NCBI GenBank assembly: GCA_950295325.1
Contig: OX485807.1
Coordinates: forward strand, 42,750,440 to 42,814,439
Source of the DNA: Polytrichum commune
Lineage: Eukaryota > Streptophyta > Polytrichopsida > Polytrichales > Polytrichaceae
Length of the DNA: 64,000 nucleotides
Reading direction: 5' to 3'
Under the pieces are notes generated by a model, which was not told the DNA's origin, did no database searches, and saw nothing but the letters and a program-made list of their open reading frames with translations. Made by a program: the position numbers and the translations under genes. Position 1 is the stretch's first letter. Each line of letters starts with the position of its first letter. Shown one piece after another: positions 1 through 10,475 of this stretch.

Positions 1-1370
1 TGATTATTAAATTAGTGTGTGTGGTGTTAATTCATGAGACAAACACTATTTTGCCAAGTCTCAAAATTAATGAGGGTTGGATTTTTTACTTAGTGATGTA
101 AATTCATTATTACATGCTCATTTACAATACATTTCAAGAAAATTTGTGCATGCTCCAAGGTGCTCGGAGAGTGATAAAAAACGCAGTGGATGAGTGATGG
201 TAGGAATGGAGGAGATCGGGGGAGGAGGGTTACATCCGTCAAATCCGACGGTCAAGAAAGCACATGCAATGTGGCCTCACCAGAAGCCAGAAGCTGCTTT
301 CATCACCCATAGACTTCTTCTCGAAAACTACACTAATTATCCCAATTAGAGCATGTTACTATTTTGAGTTACGCATACCTATAAGTACTTCATGAGAATG
401 TAATATTTTACCATGCAAAATCATTTATGTTTTGTAATGTATGAACAACATGTTGAGCTTTTGATAGTAAAAATTGAACTCTTGAGTAAGACAATTTTGC
501 ACTGTGTAACTCCGAATAATGTAACACACAAACTTATTGGGACAATCATGCAAACACATGCTTGCTTAGTGAATAGTGCCAGGATGAACATCGCTTCCTA
601 GATCATTTGGTGGCACTAATTTCATAGCATAAAGAAATTTACTATCACCTTCACTAATTTCCTACATGCACTATTAGCCCTCCCTCACAAATTGGGATCC
701 TTAGTGTAGTACACCCTAACCTCCGTAATGCCACTCCCTCTTTCATATCCCAAAACCTTGGGGAACAAATGTGCTCAGTTGAAATCTCCCTCCTTGTTGT
801 CACATTTCCCTCCCATATTCACAAGTTTTGACATTCAAATAACCCACCCAAGACTTCAAACCACACGCTCGCACGCATCGCGTCGTCATCATTATGAGTT
901 ACTGCCATTATTATAATGTTGACTTTGTATTATTCCATAATGTCACATACTACACTAATTTCTCTTCTATCACGCATCCATGTTAACACTACAAACCTCC
1001 TTAACATCACGCGCGCTTTGGTTGCCATAAGCGTGATATTAGGGGGGTTAGAGTGGAACCTATTGAGGGGAGCCAATGTCAAATGAGACAATGAATGTGT
1101 CTGGATGAAGTTTCAACATTATTCATTGGGATGTAGTAGCTGACTGGCGAGTGGCATGAGCAAAGGGTAAGGAGAGTGTTCCACTTGGAGGCACGCCTGT
1201 GCCACTTGGCATCCGCTGGGCTGTTGTCTAGGCTGGTCCCGCCACTCCCAGACTGCCACCTCATCTGCCACCTCATCTGCCACACCCAGTCCCTTGCCTT
1301 TTCCAACCCAGTTGACATACATATCACGCGCCTCCCATGGCAATTCTACGAACGATTCTACTCCTTTTTT
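1..1370. other. Intergenic, no gene seen
   Basis: AT-rich sequence with only short, unconvincing open frames on both strands. A short pyrimidine-rich stretch at about 1255-1290 contains a repeated CCACCTCATCTG unit. I see no RNA gene, transposon end or conserved protein in it. Confidence 0.5.
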
Positions 1371-1371
1371 T

Positions 1372-1850
1372 GAGTCAAGAAGCGTCCGTCCGATTTTGCG
1401 TAGCACAAGAATTTGGAGGGAATTTTGTGGGTTGTGGGTGGGTTTGTCTGGGTGGGGTGGTATGTGTTACTCTAGTGAAGGATCCTTTCCCTTTCCTTTG
1501 ATCTCCGAGACTTACTGCATGCTCAAACAATTGTTTCTATTCATCTTACAAGATTGGAGTCAGGAAGCGCCTTTCCTAGAGTAGCACAAGAATTTGGGGA
1601 GAAATTTGTGGGCCGGGTATTGCAGTCTTGGGGATCGATCGGTCGTGTAGTGAAGGATCCTTTCCTTTCCTGTCATTTCCGTTCCTTGGAGGCTTACCTG
1701 CATGCTCTACAAATACCCTCTATTCATCCACCATTCTGTATTTGAGTTAGGAATCTAAAGCCTCGAAGGCAAAGTTGCAGAAGAAGTTGGGGAGGGGTTT
1801 GTGTGTGCCGGGGTTGGCAGTGTTGGCGATCGATCGGGTAGTGAAGGAGG
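1372..1850. repeat. Three diverged tandem copies, period about 187 bp
   Basis: Copies begin near 1372, 1557 and 1745. Each opens with a GAGTCAGGAAGCG-like start, followed by AGCACAAGAATTTGG (lost in the third), a G/T-rich block, and GTAGTGAAGGATCC or a variant. Copies 1 and 2 both continue into a CTTTCC-rich block and a CTGCATGCTC motif. Copy 3 is the most diverged and runs into the GC-rich candidate exon that starts at 1871. Start-to-start distances are 185 and 188 bp. It may be the duplicated promoter or 5' region of that candidate gene. Confidence 0.65.
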
Positions 1851-1870
1851 GGAAGTGTACATAAGGAGGG

Positions 1871-2145
1871 ATGCAGAGAGCGTGGGCGGGGCGGATTGTG
1901 GCATCACGCTCCTGTCTATGGAACGGGTTAATAGGGATGAGCCATTATCATCATGTGGCTGTGGTGAGGAGGCTTCCCTGCACTGTTCGCTCGCCGATGA
2001 ACAAGCGCGGTGGTGGATGGCTGTCTACTCACGCTCACCAGGAGCCGGCGCCGGCAGGTGGTGCTGGCGGAGCACAGGATGATGATGAGCCCCCCACCAC
2101 GACGACGACTCCGGAAGGCAAAGACGTCACCGCACATGCTTACAG
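1871..2145 (+). CDS. Candidate orphan first exon, organelle-leader-like
   Basis: An ATG opens a frame of 91 codons that ends at a plausible donor (CAG before gttgct, 2146). The peptide begins MQRAWAGRIVASRSCLWNGL, which is rich in Arg, Ser and hydrophobics and lacks acidic residues for about 65 residues, as expected of a mitochondrial or plastid presequence. It then turns into a Gly/Ala/Pro, Asp and poly-Thr linker. The region is clearly more GC-rich than its surroundings. I could not find a second exon in the next 2 kb, so this may be a gene broken by later insertions, a distant first exon, or chance. No family is recognised. Confidence 0.3.
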
Positions 2146-2631
2146 GTTGCTTTCCTCTCTCTTTCCTCACTCCAAAACACTTGTAAGATGTAGACTGAAT
2201 TGAAAGAAGAGTCCAACTTCCAAACGCCAACAAGGGCCCATGGGCATAGTCGCAATCCCAAAGTTCCAAAACCAAAACGGTTGGCTGTTGACAACAACTT
2301 CTCGCCGACTGAACGGATTCCTGGGATATTAATTCATATGCACAAGTGCACAAGTGCAACGGCGCGGTTCCAAATCAGTCTACTACACAGAAAGAAGAAC
2401 TGCACGAGAAAATCCTCCCAAACTAGTCTACTACACGGAAAGACTAGCATTATTATTATGGAGCCAACTAACTTGGCGTAGCGCTCACCATCTCAAATCT
2501 CACTGACGTGTTTGATATCTTCATTGGACATGAGCACAACGAATGTATAGATTGTAGCAGGCGGCTTTAATTTTTGTGACATGATGTTCGCTACGCTACA
2601 CTATAGCAGAGGTCCTTGTGTACCTCCCTCA
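2146..2631. other. No clear feature
   Basis: Short non-coding interval between the candidate exon and a decayed minus-strand frame. A TCTACTACACRGAAAG motif occurs twice (about 2379 and 2427), but nothing larger is seen. Confidence 0.3.
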
Positions 2632-2990
2632 TCGCTCCTTCAACTTGATGGGTAGCACGAGGACACCTTGCTACAACTCGTAGTAGGGCTCCTCGGGCAC
2701 AATATCTAGTACAAAGTGATGTTCTTCGCGAGGTAAGAGCATACCACACATGGGTTCCAAGTTGTAAGCCCGCTAGTAGGCACTCGAGCTTTGCTTTCGC
2801 ACGTACATGGGCTTATGACAGGGAGTCCACTTGTGGGCAATCCTTACCCGACCATATTCTGGAACATTGGAATGGTTAGGGCGCATGGGCGTTGATGTCG
2901 TTTCAAAGTTCCAAAACATCAGGTTGTTGACAATGGGTTGGTCTACAGTTTGAAAATTCTGAATGGCAAGGGCGACTGGTAGTCAACAAT
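2632..2990 (-). pseudogene. Decayed minus-strand reading frame, unidentified
   Basis: Reading leftward from about 2980, one frame stays open for about 60 codons. It passes one TAG, continues about 35 codons, passes another TAG, and continues about 16 more. Pieces include PMRPNHSNVPEYGRVRIAHK, then KPMYVRK, then a segment ending in VPEEPYYEL. Long, stop-poor, compositionally protein-like sequence with isolated stops suggests a dead gene or transposon fragment. I do not recognise the family. Confidence 0.3.
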
Positions 2991-3475
2991 GATATGTTGA
3001 GTGGAAGGTGCGGGGATGGTATGAGACATTAAACAGGCTGGGACGGCATGAGCCCAAACTTAATTGAGTGTACATGACGAGGCATTTGAATTGAGAGGTT
3101 GAGGGGTGAGGGATGTGAGTGAGGATCTTGTAGAGGTTTTGGGAGGACGTCAACTTGCATCAGAGATTGTGGCGTCCATCCTAAGGAATTACGTTGAGGA
3201 AATATTGATCAGATGACATTATCCAACCCATGAAGCTTGCTCTCTTTCTAAACCTAGGAATGCTCCCTACTCCCCTCTTTGTTCCATCCACTAGTGAAAT
3301 TGAACTAAAATTCTGCATCTTGTATTTTTATTTTTAGAATCAAAGTGCAGCCAACTAAGATTATTGCAAGGGAAACTGAACAAGCTCTCCTTACTTCAGA
3401 GTGTTATTAGCGGACTACACATGAATTGTTGCAATTCACCCTTTCCTCTTTCCTGCCCACTAATAGGGGCTGTTG

Positions 3476-3857
3476 ACATGGGTCCCGGTCCCAGGTCCCA
3501 AGTCCCAACATGGAGGCAAAGTCCCAACTTTTGAGTCTCAAGAAACCATTAAAGTATGGTCATATATCCATTAAAATCAGATCTTGATTATTTTATGCAA
3601 AACATTCTCAGGATTTGTGTTGTGAGTTGGGTCTAGGGTCTAGCTTTTTGCTCAACCCAACTCTTTACACAAGTCCTGAGCCTCACCTCCAAAATGTGTG
3701 TTGCCATGCCGACATCCATGTCACACTTGGGACTTACGACTTGGGACTTGGGCGGAGTGGTAAGTTCCAACTTCCATGGCTCTCAACCCTTGAGATTGCA
3801 TGGATTGATCTCAAGTGAGTTGGGACTTAGGACTTGGAATCCCATGTGAACCGGCCC
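3476..3857. mobile_element. Tourist/Harbinger-like MITE
   Basis: The left end GGGGCTGTTGACATGGG matches, inverted, the right end CCCATGTGAACCGGCCC. The inverted match continues inward through AAGTCCCAAC-type repeats. The ends resemble PIF/Harbinger MITE termini, and a TA-containing target (ATA / TAA) flanks it. There is no coding capacity. Length is about 382 bp. Confidence 0.55.
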
Positions 3858-4160
3858 TAACATTCAGCCTAGTGACCTCTAGCTGCTTTCAAGTCCACGG
3901 TTTCTTACAAACTAATTAACGGATGCGAGGAGTGCTATCGCAAGTTGTAGTAGTACCTAGTCTAGTATGCTGCGAGATGGGCTTGCATGTACTGGTGCCA
4001 CTACAACCAATGGTAGGCCTGACACGTGTCCATTATGGGACGTAGTGGTCATGCCACGACTGTTGCTTACTATTCCAATATATACTTGATTCTCTTCTAT
4101 AATGAGTATATATAGGTTAGTTTTGTTGCAGTGTACATGACCTCCTGTAACATCAGGGTT

Positions 4161-4232
4161 GGGTATTTGGTCTAGTGGTATGATTCTTGCTTAGGGTGCA
4201 AGAGGTCGGGAGTTCAATTCTCCCAATACCCC
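4161..4232 (+). tRNA. tRNA-Pro (AGG)
   Basis: A 72-nt cloverleaf. The acceptor arms GGGTATT and AATACCC pair perfectly, with discriminator C. The D-arm is the usual TGGTCTAGTGGTA (A box). The anticodon loop TTAGGGT gives anticodon AGG at 4193-4195, and the T arm contains GTTCAATTC (B box). This layout matches plant cytosolic tRNA-Pro. There is no intron and no encoded CCA. A short T-run at 4256-4260 could end Pol III transcription. Compared with the usual plant form, acceptor and T-stem bases differ in paired fashion, so folding is kept and the gene looks functional. Confidence 0.93.
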
Positions 4233-4409
4233 AGAAGAGAAATGAAGAATCTCATGTTTTTATGCAAGTTACCTTTTTTACTCGTGGTTTTCAAAGCCGA
4301 AGTTTTTTGAAATCTCCACAATTCGACTATTCACTGTAACAACACACTACTTTTTTTGGGTGATAATGTACCTCCTCGTATCCAATCAAGGTCAGCCAAG
4401 GTAAGCAGG

Positions 4410-4743
4410 TGTTGAATGGACACTTTTCTCGGCATCCACTTCTTGTCGGATATGAAACATGCAATTAGTGTGAGATGATTAGCAATTCCAAAATGCCACT
4501 CCAGAGCCACTTTCCTCGTGATTTTTGAAGCTTGTATGAATATCCTTTTCATTGTCAAAGCCAAGATTCTTTGAGTATTTAAATGATCACATAAGGTCAT
4601 CCCAATCATGTTTGACTATGGCGTCTAGATTGGTTAATTAATTTTGAGCACATAGTCCAATGTCTTCTCATCACATGTCTTTTTGGTGTCCGATCTTAGA
4701 TTCAAACCCAACCATACACCAATCAAATGTTAAGTGTGGTCAC
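4410..4743 (+). repeat. Dispersed repeat C, copy 1 (split by a hAT MITE)
   Basis: Contains a GGATATGAAACATGCAATTAG block, then TCATTGTCAAAG and TTTTGAGCACATAGTCCAAT. The same ordered blocks recur at 29205-29380, 33435-33905 and 58428-58770. The copy resumes at 5273 (CATTCAATCAAATGC) after the insertion at 4752-5264. No protein is recognised. It may be a decayed non-autonomous element. Confidence 0.55.
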
Positions 4744-4751
4744 CCTGTGGT

Positions 4752-5264
4752 TAGGCCGAGGCAAGGTAAGGTAATTTACCTTTTCTACCCGGTAAAAGGG
4801 TAAGGTTCTAGGGTAAATCACTAAGGTAGACAATGGGGTAAGTTAAAGGGTAGGGTAAAGGTAGTTGGTCAAGGTTACCTGTAAATTACCTTAAACCCTT
4901 TAACCCTAAATCCTTTAAAGGTACCATCGAATCGGGCTAAGGCAGCGGCCGAGATGGAGAAGGTGCTCGGTGACAGTGTTGTTGCCATTTTTTATCAAAT
5001 CGCAGTTGAGCAAGACCATTGGGAAGATGAGATCCTTGACAATGGGGTTGTAGAATTGATGAATTCGCAATTTGAACGCCTTGTTTGGGAGGCTGAAATC
5101 ATTTGATAAACAATAATCAATGTCACAGGGTAATTACCCTTCAAAAGTGTGGGTAAGTGTAAAGGTAAACGTTAACAAGTAGCAATAGGGTAGGGTGATG
5201 GGTAAGGTTAAGGTAGCTCAATTGGATTACCCGTTTACCTTTTACCTTACCTTGCCGAGGCCTA
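4752..5264. mobile_element. hAT-type MITE with 8-bp target duplication
   Basis: The ends read TAGGCC(G/T)(A/C)GGCAAGG in inverted orientation (about 21 of 23 terminal bases match). They are flanked by the direct repeat CCTGTGGT at 4744-4751 and 5265-5272. An 8-bp duplication with TAG-starting termini fits the hAT superfamily. Subterminal regions hold many GGTAA/TTACC motifs, such as hAT transposases bind. The middle (about 4920-5106) has a different base composition and an open frame, so it may be captured sequence. Confidence 0.8.
4954..5106 (+). CDS. 50-codon ORF inside the hAT MITE
   Basis: ATG to TGA, 50 residues, open for several further codons upstream. It is acidic and hydrophobic in alternation (MEKVLGDSVVAIFY... 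ending in LVWEAEII) and looks like an amphipathic helical fragment of a real protein. It is probably a transposase scrap or captured host exon rather than an expressed gene. No family is recognised. Confidence 0.3.
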   Translation: MEKVLGDSVVAIFYQIAVEQDHWEDEILDNGVVELMNSQFERLVWEAEII

Positions 5265-5556
5265 CCTGTGGTCATTCAATCAAATGCTAGCACATTTACA
5301 TTGTGTGGTCACTTGTGCAATATGTTTCTTCCCTAACCTTAACCTCAGATTTTCAAGATTCACAATGTTTACGGGTCAGGATAATTTGACAACCTTGCCC
5401 TGTGGTATTTGTGATTCTCAAAAGCAAGAACAGCTGACACTGAAATGGGTAAAGCCTTGACTCGCTTTTATGGGTTTTCTGTATGCTGATTTTAATGTTT
5501 TTTCTGAAGATGCAAAAATTTAGTTCATTTTTGCATATCCTTGTGGCAGGGAGGAC

Positions 5557-6597
5557 ATGGCAACTTCCTATGGAACTGCATACTCTACGCGATCCTCCGA
5601 AGAAGGTTACGGTGAGAGATATGGTGATGCTGTAAAAGCTGTGATGGAGAAAAGGGAACAAAAGATTGAGATGCAACGAGGAGAAAGCACTGATAGAATC
5701 GAGACTGTTGATTCGGGTAATTTGGTCCAACTCATTCTTTGCAATCAAGTTCACATGGGAAGTAATCTTTAGGTTGTTTGCGCGAAATATGAAACTCAAG
5801 CCCTTTGTTTTGGAAATCCTGCTTTTTTGATGTATGTCAGTATCTGGTAAGCTCGATAGTTATTGAGCACTCAGATTGTTGCAGAATATGATATTTTGGT
5901 GTACACCGGTAATAGCCTGGATGCTTATTTCACATGTAGGTCAAAAGGATGTTTCTTGTTAATACTAACAAATGACTTCGTGCCTTAAAAATTATATGTC
6001 AAAAAGTGCTTCTAATTGAAATTATTGTAAGTGGAGAAACATAGTTGGCAGCCTGCTTTCTTGATGCATGTCAGTGTGTGGTGAGCTCTTAGTTGGGTTC
6101 ACATTATGATATTGAGGTTAACAACAGTACACTGTTTATGGTATTTAGTGTCACTCACTATTTGGAGTTATACAATGCTATCACTTCTTACTATAGATTG
6201 GATTTTTTACCAACAAAGATTATAAGGTTGCATAGACATTATGCAACATAAATGATTTTACTTGGTATTATAGCACTGTGTTTCTCCAAATTCTAAGTGA
6301 CATGACACCATAAGCGGTGTACTGTTTGGATGCTTATTCACATGTAAGTCAAAAGGATTTATCTATGAAATGACTTGGTGTCATAAGATCATATGTCAAG
6401 AAGTGCTTATGAACATATTGAATTTGTTGCTGCTGTTTGTGGCGATGATATATACAGTTGTATATGTGGAGTATGATACATCACAAGGTGAGCCAGTCGC
6501 GCAGCGTGAAATGGCCAGACACAGTGAGCATCACAATGCTTTTGAGTCTGAGAAAACAGTAGACAAACAGACCAACAAGACGAGTTCCGGAGCTTGA
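5557..6597 (+). CDS. Probable small hydrophilic protein, 2 coding exons
   Basis: Coding exons 5557-5716 and 6458-6597 join in phase (53 codons plus 1 nt, then 2 nt plus 46 codons) to give 99 residues. An acceptor (GTGGCAG) lies 7 nt before the exon that holds the ATG, implying an untranslated first exon upstream. The start MATSYGTAYSTRSSEEGYGE is followed by a charged, Glu/Lys/Arg-rich stretch, then VVYVEYDTSQGEPVAQREMA and a Gln/Lys/Thr-rich tail. There is no signal peptide, membrane segment or Cys. The intron contains a TA-target MITE (6130-6319). I do not recognise the family. The function is unknown and the gene model rests on splice phase and composition only. Confidence 0.5.
6130..6319. 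mobile_element. TA-target MITE family A, copy 1
   Basis: Inverted ends CACTGTTTATGG and CCATAAGCGGTG (diverged) are flanked by TA on both sides. The subterminal TATTTAGTGTCACTCACTATT is shared with the other copies. It is 190 bp and non-coding, and lies in the intron of the small gene at 5557-6597. Confidence 0.75.
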
Positions 6598-6685
6598 TTC
6601 CCCCAGACCAAGAATTTTCAGAATTCAAATTGACATATATAGATGCGTTCTGCGTGCTGAGATGATTTCCCGATGATTTTTCCAG

Positions 6686-6820
6686 GAAAATCCTATGATG
6701 AACTTGTTTTGGTTTGTTATTGACCCGATGCCTCAGTGTAAAAAGTGTAGAATGCAGGACAATGCATCCATGCCTAAGGCAAAGTGCGGATCTTGCACAG
6801 AGAAGTTCTTCAAGGATTGA
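6686..6820 (+). CDS. Possible alternative last exon, CxxC-CxxC
   Basis: After a good acceptor (TTTTTCCAG) a 44-codon frame runs to a TGA. It holds two CxxC pairs (PQCKKC and AKCGSC, 15 residues apart), as in a small zinc ribbon, and ends KFFKD. It would join in frame to the preceding gene if a weak donor (ACA before gtagac) at 6559 were used, giving 131 residues without the 6597 stop. It could also belong to a separate transcript or be chance. Confidence 0.35.
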   Translation, partial: ENPMMNLFWFVIDPMPQCKKCRMQDNASMPKAKCGSCTEKFFKD

Positions 6821-7064
6821 ATGAGTGCATTGTATATCTGAATGTAGTCAAATTGTCTAGATCAAAATTGAGCAGATGACTCAATGGTGTGGAACATTCT
6901 CAGTAACATGAGCAAGCGGTCTTAATTTTGGCAGCTAGAATATTGTACAAGCTCTTGCATGTCTTGTCTCCTGATCTCAATGTTTGGAACTGGGTATCTT
7001 GTACACTAACAAGTGTGGTTTTTCACCATATATCTTTCAACTTTTTGAGTTCATTTGAATGTTG

Positions 7065-7590
7065 GATTGGTATATAGGTGATTGCATGGTATGAAGAACC
7101 AACACCAATAATGATATGAAAGAACCTACTTGTGTGTATCAAGATTGATCACTAGTCAAATATTGATATTTGATGGGTATGCCAAGATGACAAAATCTTT
7201 GTATACCCAAGCTATTATTCACGTCAATACCATTCTAAACCATATTGCCGCTAGGGCAATTCTAGCTAGATATGAAGGTTTTTGTATGGTATATATCCTT
7301 GCAGGGGCGTCGCTAGGCCTAGGCCTAGGCAGGCTGCCTAACCTGGGTCTGAAAGCCCACTTGAAAGCCTGAGTCATATACAGAAAATAAATTTTCTTGA
7401 AAAAATATGTCGTGGATAAAATTCGATTTCCCGAGTGGGCTTACCCTTAAAATTAAGGCTGGCGACGCCCTTGTATACCCGTATGATATTAAAATAAAAA
7501 ACACCATCAAATACTCATACCCTATTGGTATAAAAAATTTGAAATCTTTGGTAGAGATATGTGATAAACTAAAAAAAGATGATACCAGCC
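7065..7590. repeat. Dispersed repeat D, copy 1, with nested insertion
   Basis: Shares ordered blocks with 29890-30250: TCAAATATTG, GATGGGTATG (or GGTGGGTATG), ATCTTTGTATACCC, CAATACCAT, ATGGTATATA, CAAATACTCA and AAGATGATACCA. It is interrupted by the small GC-rich element at 7304-7470. It is non-coding, and most pieces are rich in GGTAT/ATACC, so it can fold on itself. Confidence 0.55.
7304..7470. mobile_element. Small GC-rich inverted-end element nested in repeat D
   Basis: Ends GGGCGTCGC (7305-7313) and GCGACGCCC (7462-7470) are inverted, with CTTGCA / CTTGTA flanks that may be a decayed target duplication. A short CTAGGC tandem lies just inside. Length is about 166 bp and it is non-coding. 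Comparison with repeat D copy 2, which lacks this insert, supports insertion. Confidence 0.5.
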
Positions 7591-7649
7591 CAGCACTGAA
7601 TCAATTTTCACATCACATTTGTACTGAATATGCATGGCAATGACACATT

Positions 7650-9349
7650 TCAAGTGCTGCAAAACCAAATAATATATCCCAGTTCATCAATGTATTGATT
7701 CCTTGCATGCCCTTGATTTCATCCAAGTGTATGTGACCAAAAAACTGATGACAATGGGTGCTGATGAAAAATTGAATAGTTCTGAGCAATAATTTACATA
7801 CTCTTCAAAACCCATGTCACACTAGTGTTGAACCTATGTCACCTTGCCTGTTCAAATATGATCCACTACCTAATTTCCACTCCCAAGATTTCCACATTAG
7901 AGGTTGAGTTAGAGATTTTTCATTACACATAGTTCAAGGAACGGACCGTATCTTGAAATGTTTTTTTGGTGTCGATGATGAGGTCAATAGAAACAACTGA
8001 AATTTTAGAACTTGCACTGAGAAATCACTGTAGCATGTACATTTTGGGCAGTTTCTAGGCAAGCTCTACATTGTATAGTTTTGCGGAGTTGCGCATATAG
8101 TCCATTATAAATTCAAACACCTCCAAAGAGTGACTCAGAGTGGGATATAAAATGCCATTTTTCTCATCATCTACAGTGGATTTTACATCATGCCTGAACC
8201 GAAACTTCCGTCAATTCAATTTTGTCCAAAGGCTTGGAGGGATGGTAAGTAGGCTTATTGAGGCTCTAATTTCTATCAAATAAAAATGCATCTGAGATGT
8301 TGCTTTCAACCATGTAGAAAAAAAAATTTATGCAACGATCAGAAACTTGAGAGCCACTCCACCTCTTCACTTTTGGGACTGAGTAAAAGTCCAGTGCTTA
8401 TACTCACCAGAACTCCAGACATTCATTCCAAAACCGTTGGTTCAATTACTCAATCCTGCCGATGGTTTTGGGTATGTCATTCACACTTGTTCACGTTGGT
8501 TATGGGTTTGTGGACCAACCAGTGAATTTGAGTAATGGTATGTAGGAGTCGGTCATAGGACCCTATTTCTTCAAGAGCCACCAGCAGTGCCTGGGAATCT
8601 CCGTTTTCTATCCAAAGAATTGTGTCAAGGCAAAACACTCTCTCCAATTTGTCTAATAAGTAGGTGAGATATATTCTACAAATTTCGCTGCAGCCCAATT
8701 CTTTCACTTTTTTGCTCCTCATGGCTGGCCAAGTGGCCAATTCTCAGCCATTACCCTAATTTTTCAGTCCAGTTTTCAGTTCAGTTTGAGCTCTGGCGAA
8801 ATAGAATTTTTTTGGGTAACCTAATTCCTCCGAATAATAATTGTTCTGCATTGCTGAGTTAGAATATTGGTCATGCCTTTCTGGGTGGTCCAGTTACCCG
8901 GTTAATTAAGGTGCTACTGCACTCTAGAAGCTTCAGGAGTTCGAGGGGTTTAAAGAGATATTCTCTTGAATTGAAGACGGTGACGTGATACATAAAATAC
9001 AATCCGGTAGCGGAATTTCAAATTTGCGGTAAAATGAGCCGGTGAGGATTCGGGTTCGTCCTCGGGCTCCGCTTCTTTTTTCGAAAAATTTGCATGTTGC
9101 ACTCATGAGTTCCACGCCGACAATTTGATGGTCGGTGGAAATTTTGGGTCTCTCACTAGAGGCCTTCGGAACCGATTTCTCAGAGGTCATTGAAATCTCA
9201 AGCAGCAGCAGGTGGGTGATAGGAAATGCCTAGCTGTCCGGTGAAAATTTCCAGTATGATTGGGCTCGGGCTTCTTGGTTGAAATGACATGAGTTCTGCA
9301 CTGCCCAATCACATACATATTTCAACCAAGTAGATGCGCAACCTGGGTG
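7650..9349. other. Intergenic, no gene seen
   Basis: No supported coding frame, RNA gene or element ends. The minus-strand frame at 8933-9190 has no recognisable features. Confidence 0.45.
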
Positions 9350-10375
9350 ATCTTGGTTCTTAAACCTCCTTCAGACAAATTTTGACAACTACTTTTGAAA
9401 ACATGTCCATGGGAAATGAAATGATGGAACGGCATGGCTTTCTCTTCATTTGTGTTCTGGCAGACACCCACCACGTAATTAGAATGCTTTGAGGGATCGG
9501 AATCCCTTCAATAGTAACTTAGCAATCATCTTTCCTCGAGTAACCGAAACAGAAACCCCTCAATATATCTATGATTCTTTCTGGTTCTTCCTTTTAAGTG
9601 AATTGGCTTTTGAGGTTTTAGGGCTTGGTAAAGAGGTTTGACACGATTCTCTTTGTATGGTGGATCCAGGTTTTCCTTAAACCTCCTTCAAATATTGATA
9701 CCTAAATTTGAAGACATATCCATGACAATAGTGAAATGGCATGGGTTCTCTTCGCTGATGTTCTCGCTTTCCCATTTACTGCAACTTTGATGTCCCCTTT
9801 GGTCTCCGACATCCACCAAAACACGTAATCAGTATGATTGAGGGATGGAAAAACTACGAAGTAGTAGCAATCGTCGTTCCTCGAGTAACTGCAACAGATA
9901 CCCCTCGATTATCTCTAGATTTTTGGTTCTTCAGTTAATGTGAATTGGCATTTGAGGTTTAGGGTTGGGCGAAGAGGTTTGATACAATTCTCTTTGTATA
10001 ATGGATCCAGGTTTTCTCTAACAATCCTCGTTTAGGCAATTTCTGACAATCAAATCTGAAGACATGTCCATGGGAATGATGGAATAGCATGGTTTCTCTT
10101 CATTTGTGTTATGTCGCTCCCACTTCTGCACTTCCATTTCCCCTTTGTCTCTGATATCCACCAAAACATCTAATCATAATGACTGAGGGATGATGGGAAA
10201 ATCACAATATCTCCCAAGTAGTAGCAATCATCTTCCCTCGAGTAACCGCTACAGATACATGATTGAGGGGGTTCTTTCTGGTTCTTCCATACATGTGAAT
10301 TGAGTTTTGAGGTTTTAGGGTTTGGAGAAGAGGTTTAATATGATTCTCTTTTGTATTGTGCATCTAGGTTTTGGA
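9350..10375. repeat. Three tandem copies upstream of the AAA+ gene
   Basis: A unit of about 340-360 bp is repeated three times and ends about 100 bp before the ATPase start codon. Markers in each copy are GAAGACATGTCCATGG-like, CATTTGTGTT-like, CCTCGAGTAACYG, TTGAGGTTTTAGGG and GGATCCAGGTTTT. The last falls at about 9662, 10004 and, diverged, 10361. Each copy carries a telo-box-like TTAGGGTTT or variant. The block probably includes the promoter and 5' UTR, so the gene may have gained repeated cis-elements. Confidence 0.75.
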
Positions 10376-10475
10376 TCCACTATCTTGAGTAGGAGGTGTT
10401 GGGGGGGAGGGGTGAAGCAATTGGGTTCATGAAGGTCAATCCAACCTTCAAGCCAGGAGTGTTTTGCACTTGGAG

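Noticed and set aside
4880-4920. Telomere-like CCCTAAA run in the hAT element
   Set aside because: CCTTAAACCC/CCCTAAATCC motifs are irregular and part of the element's GGTAA/TTACC-rich subterminal arms, not a telomeric tract.
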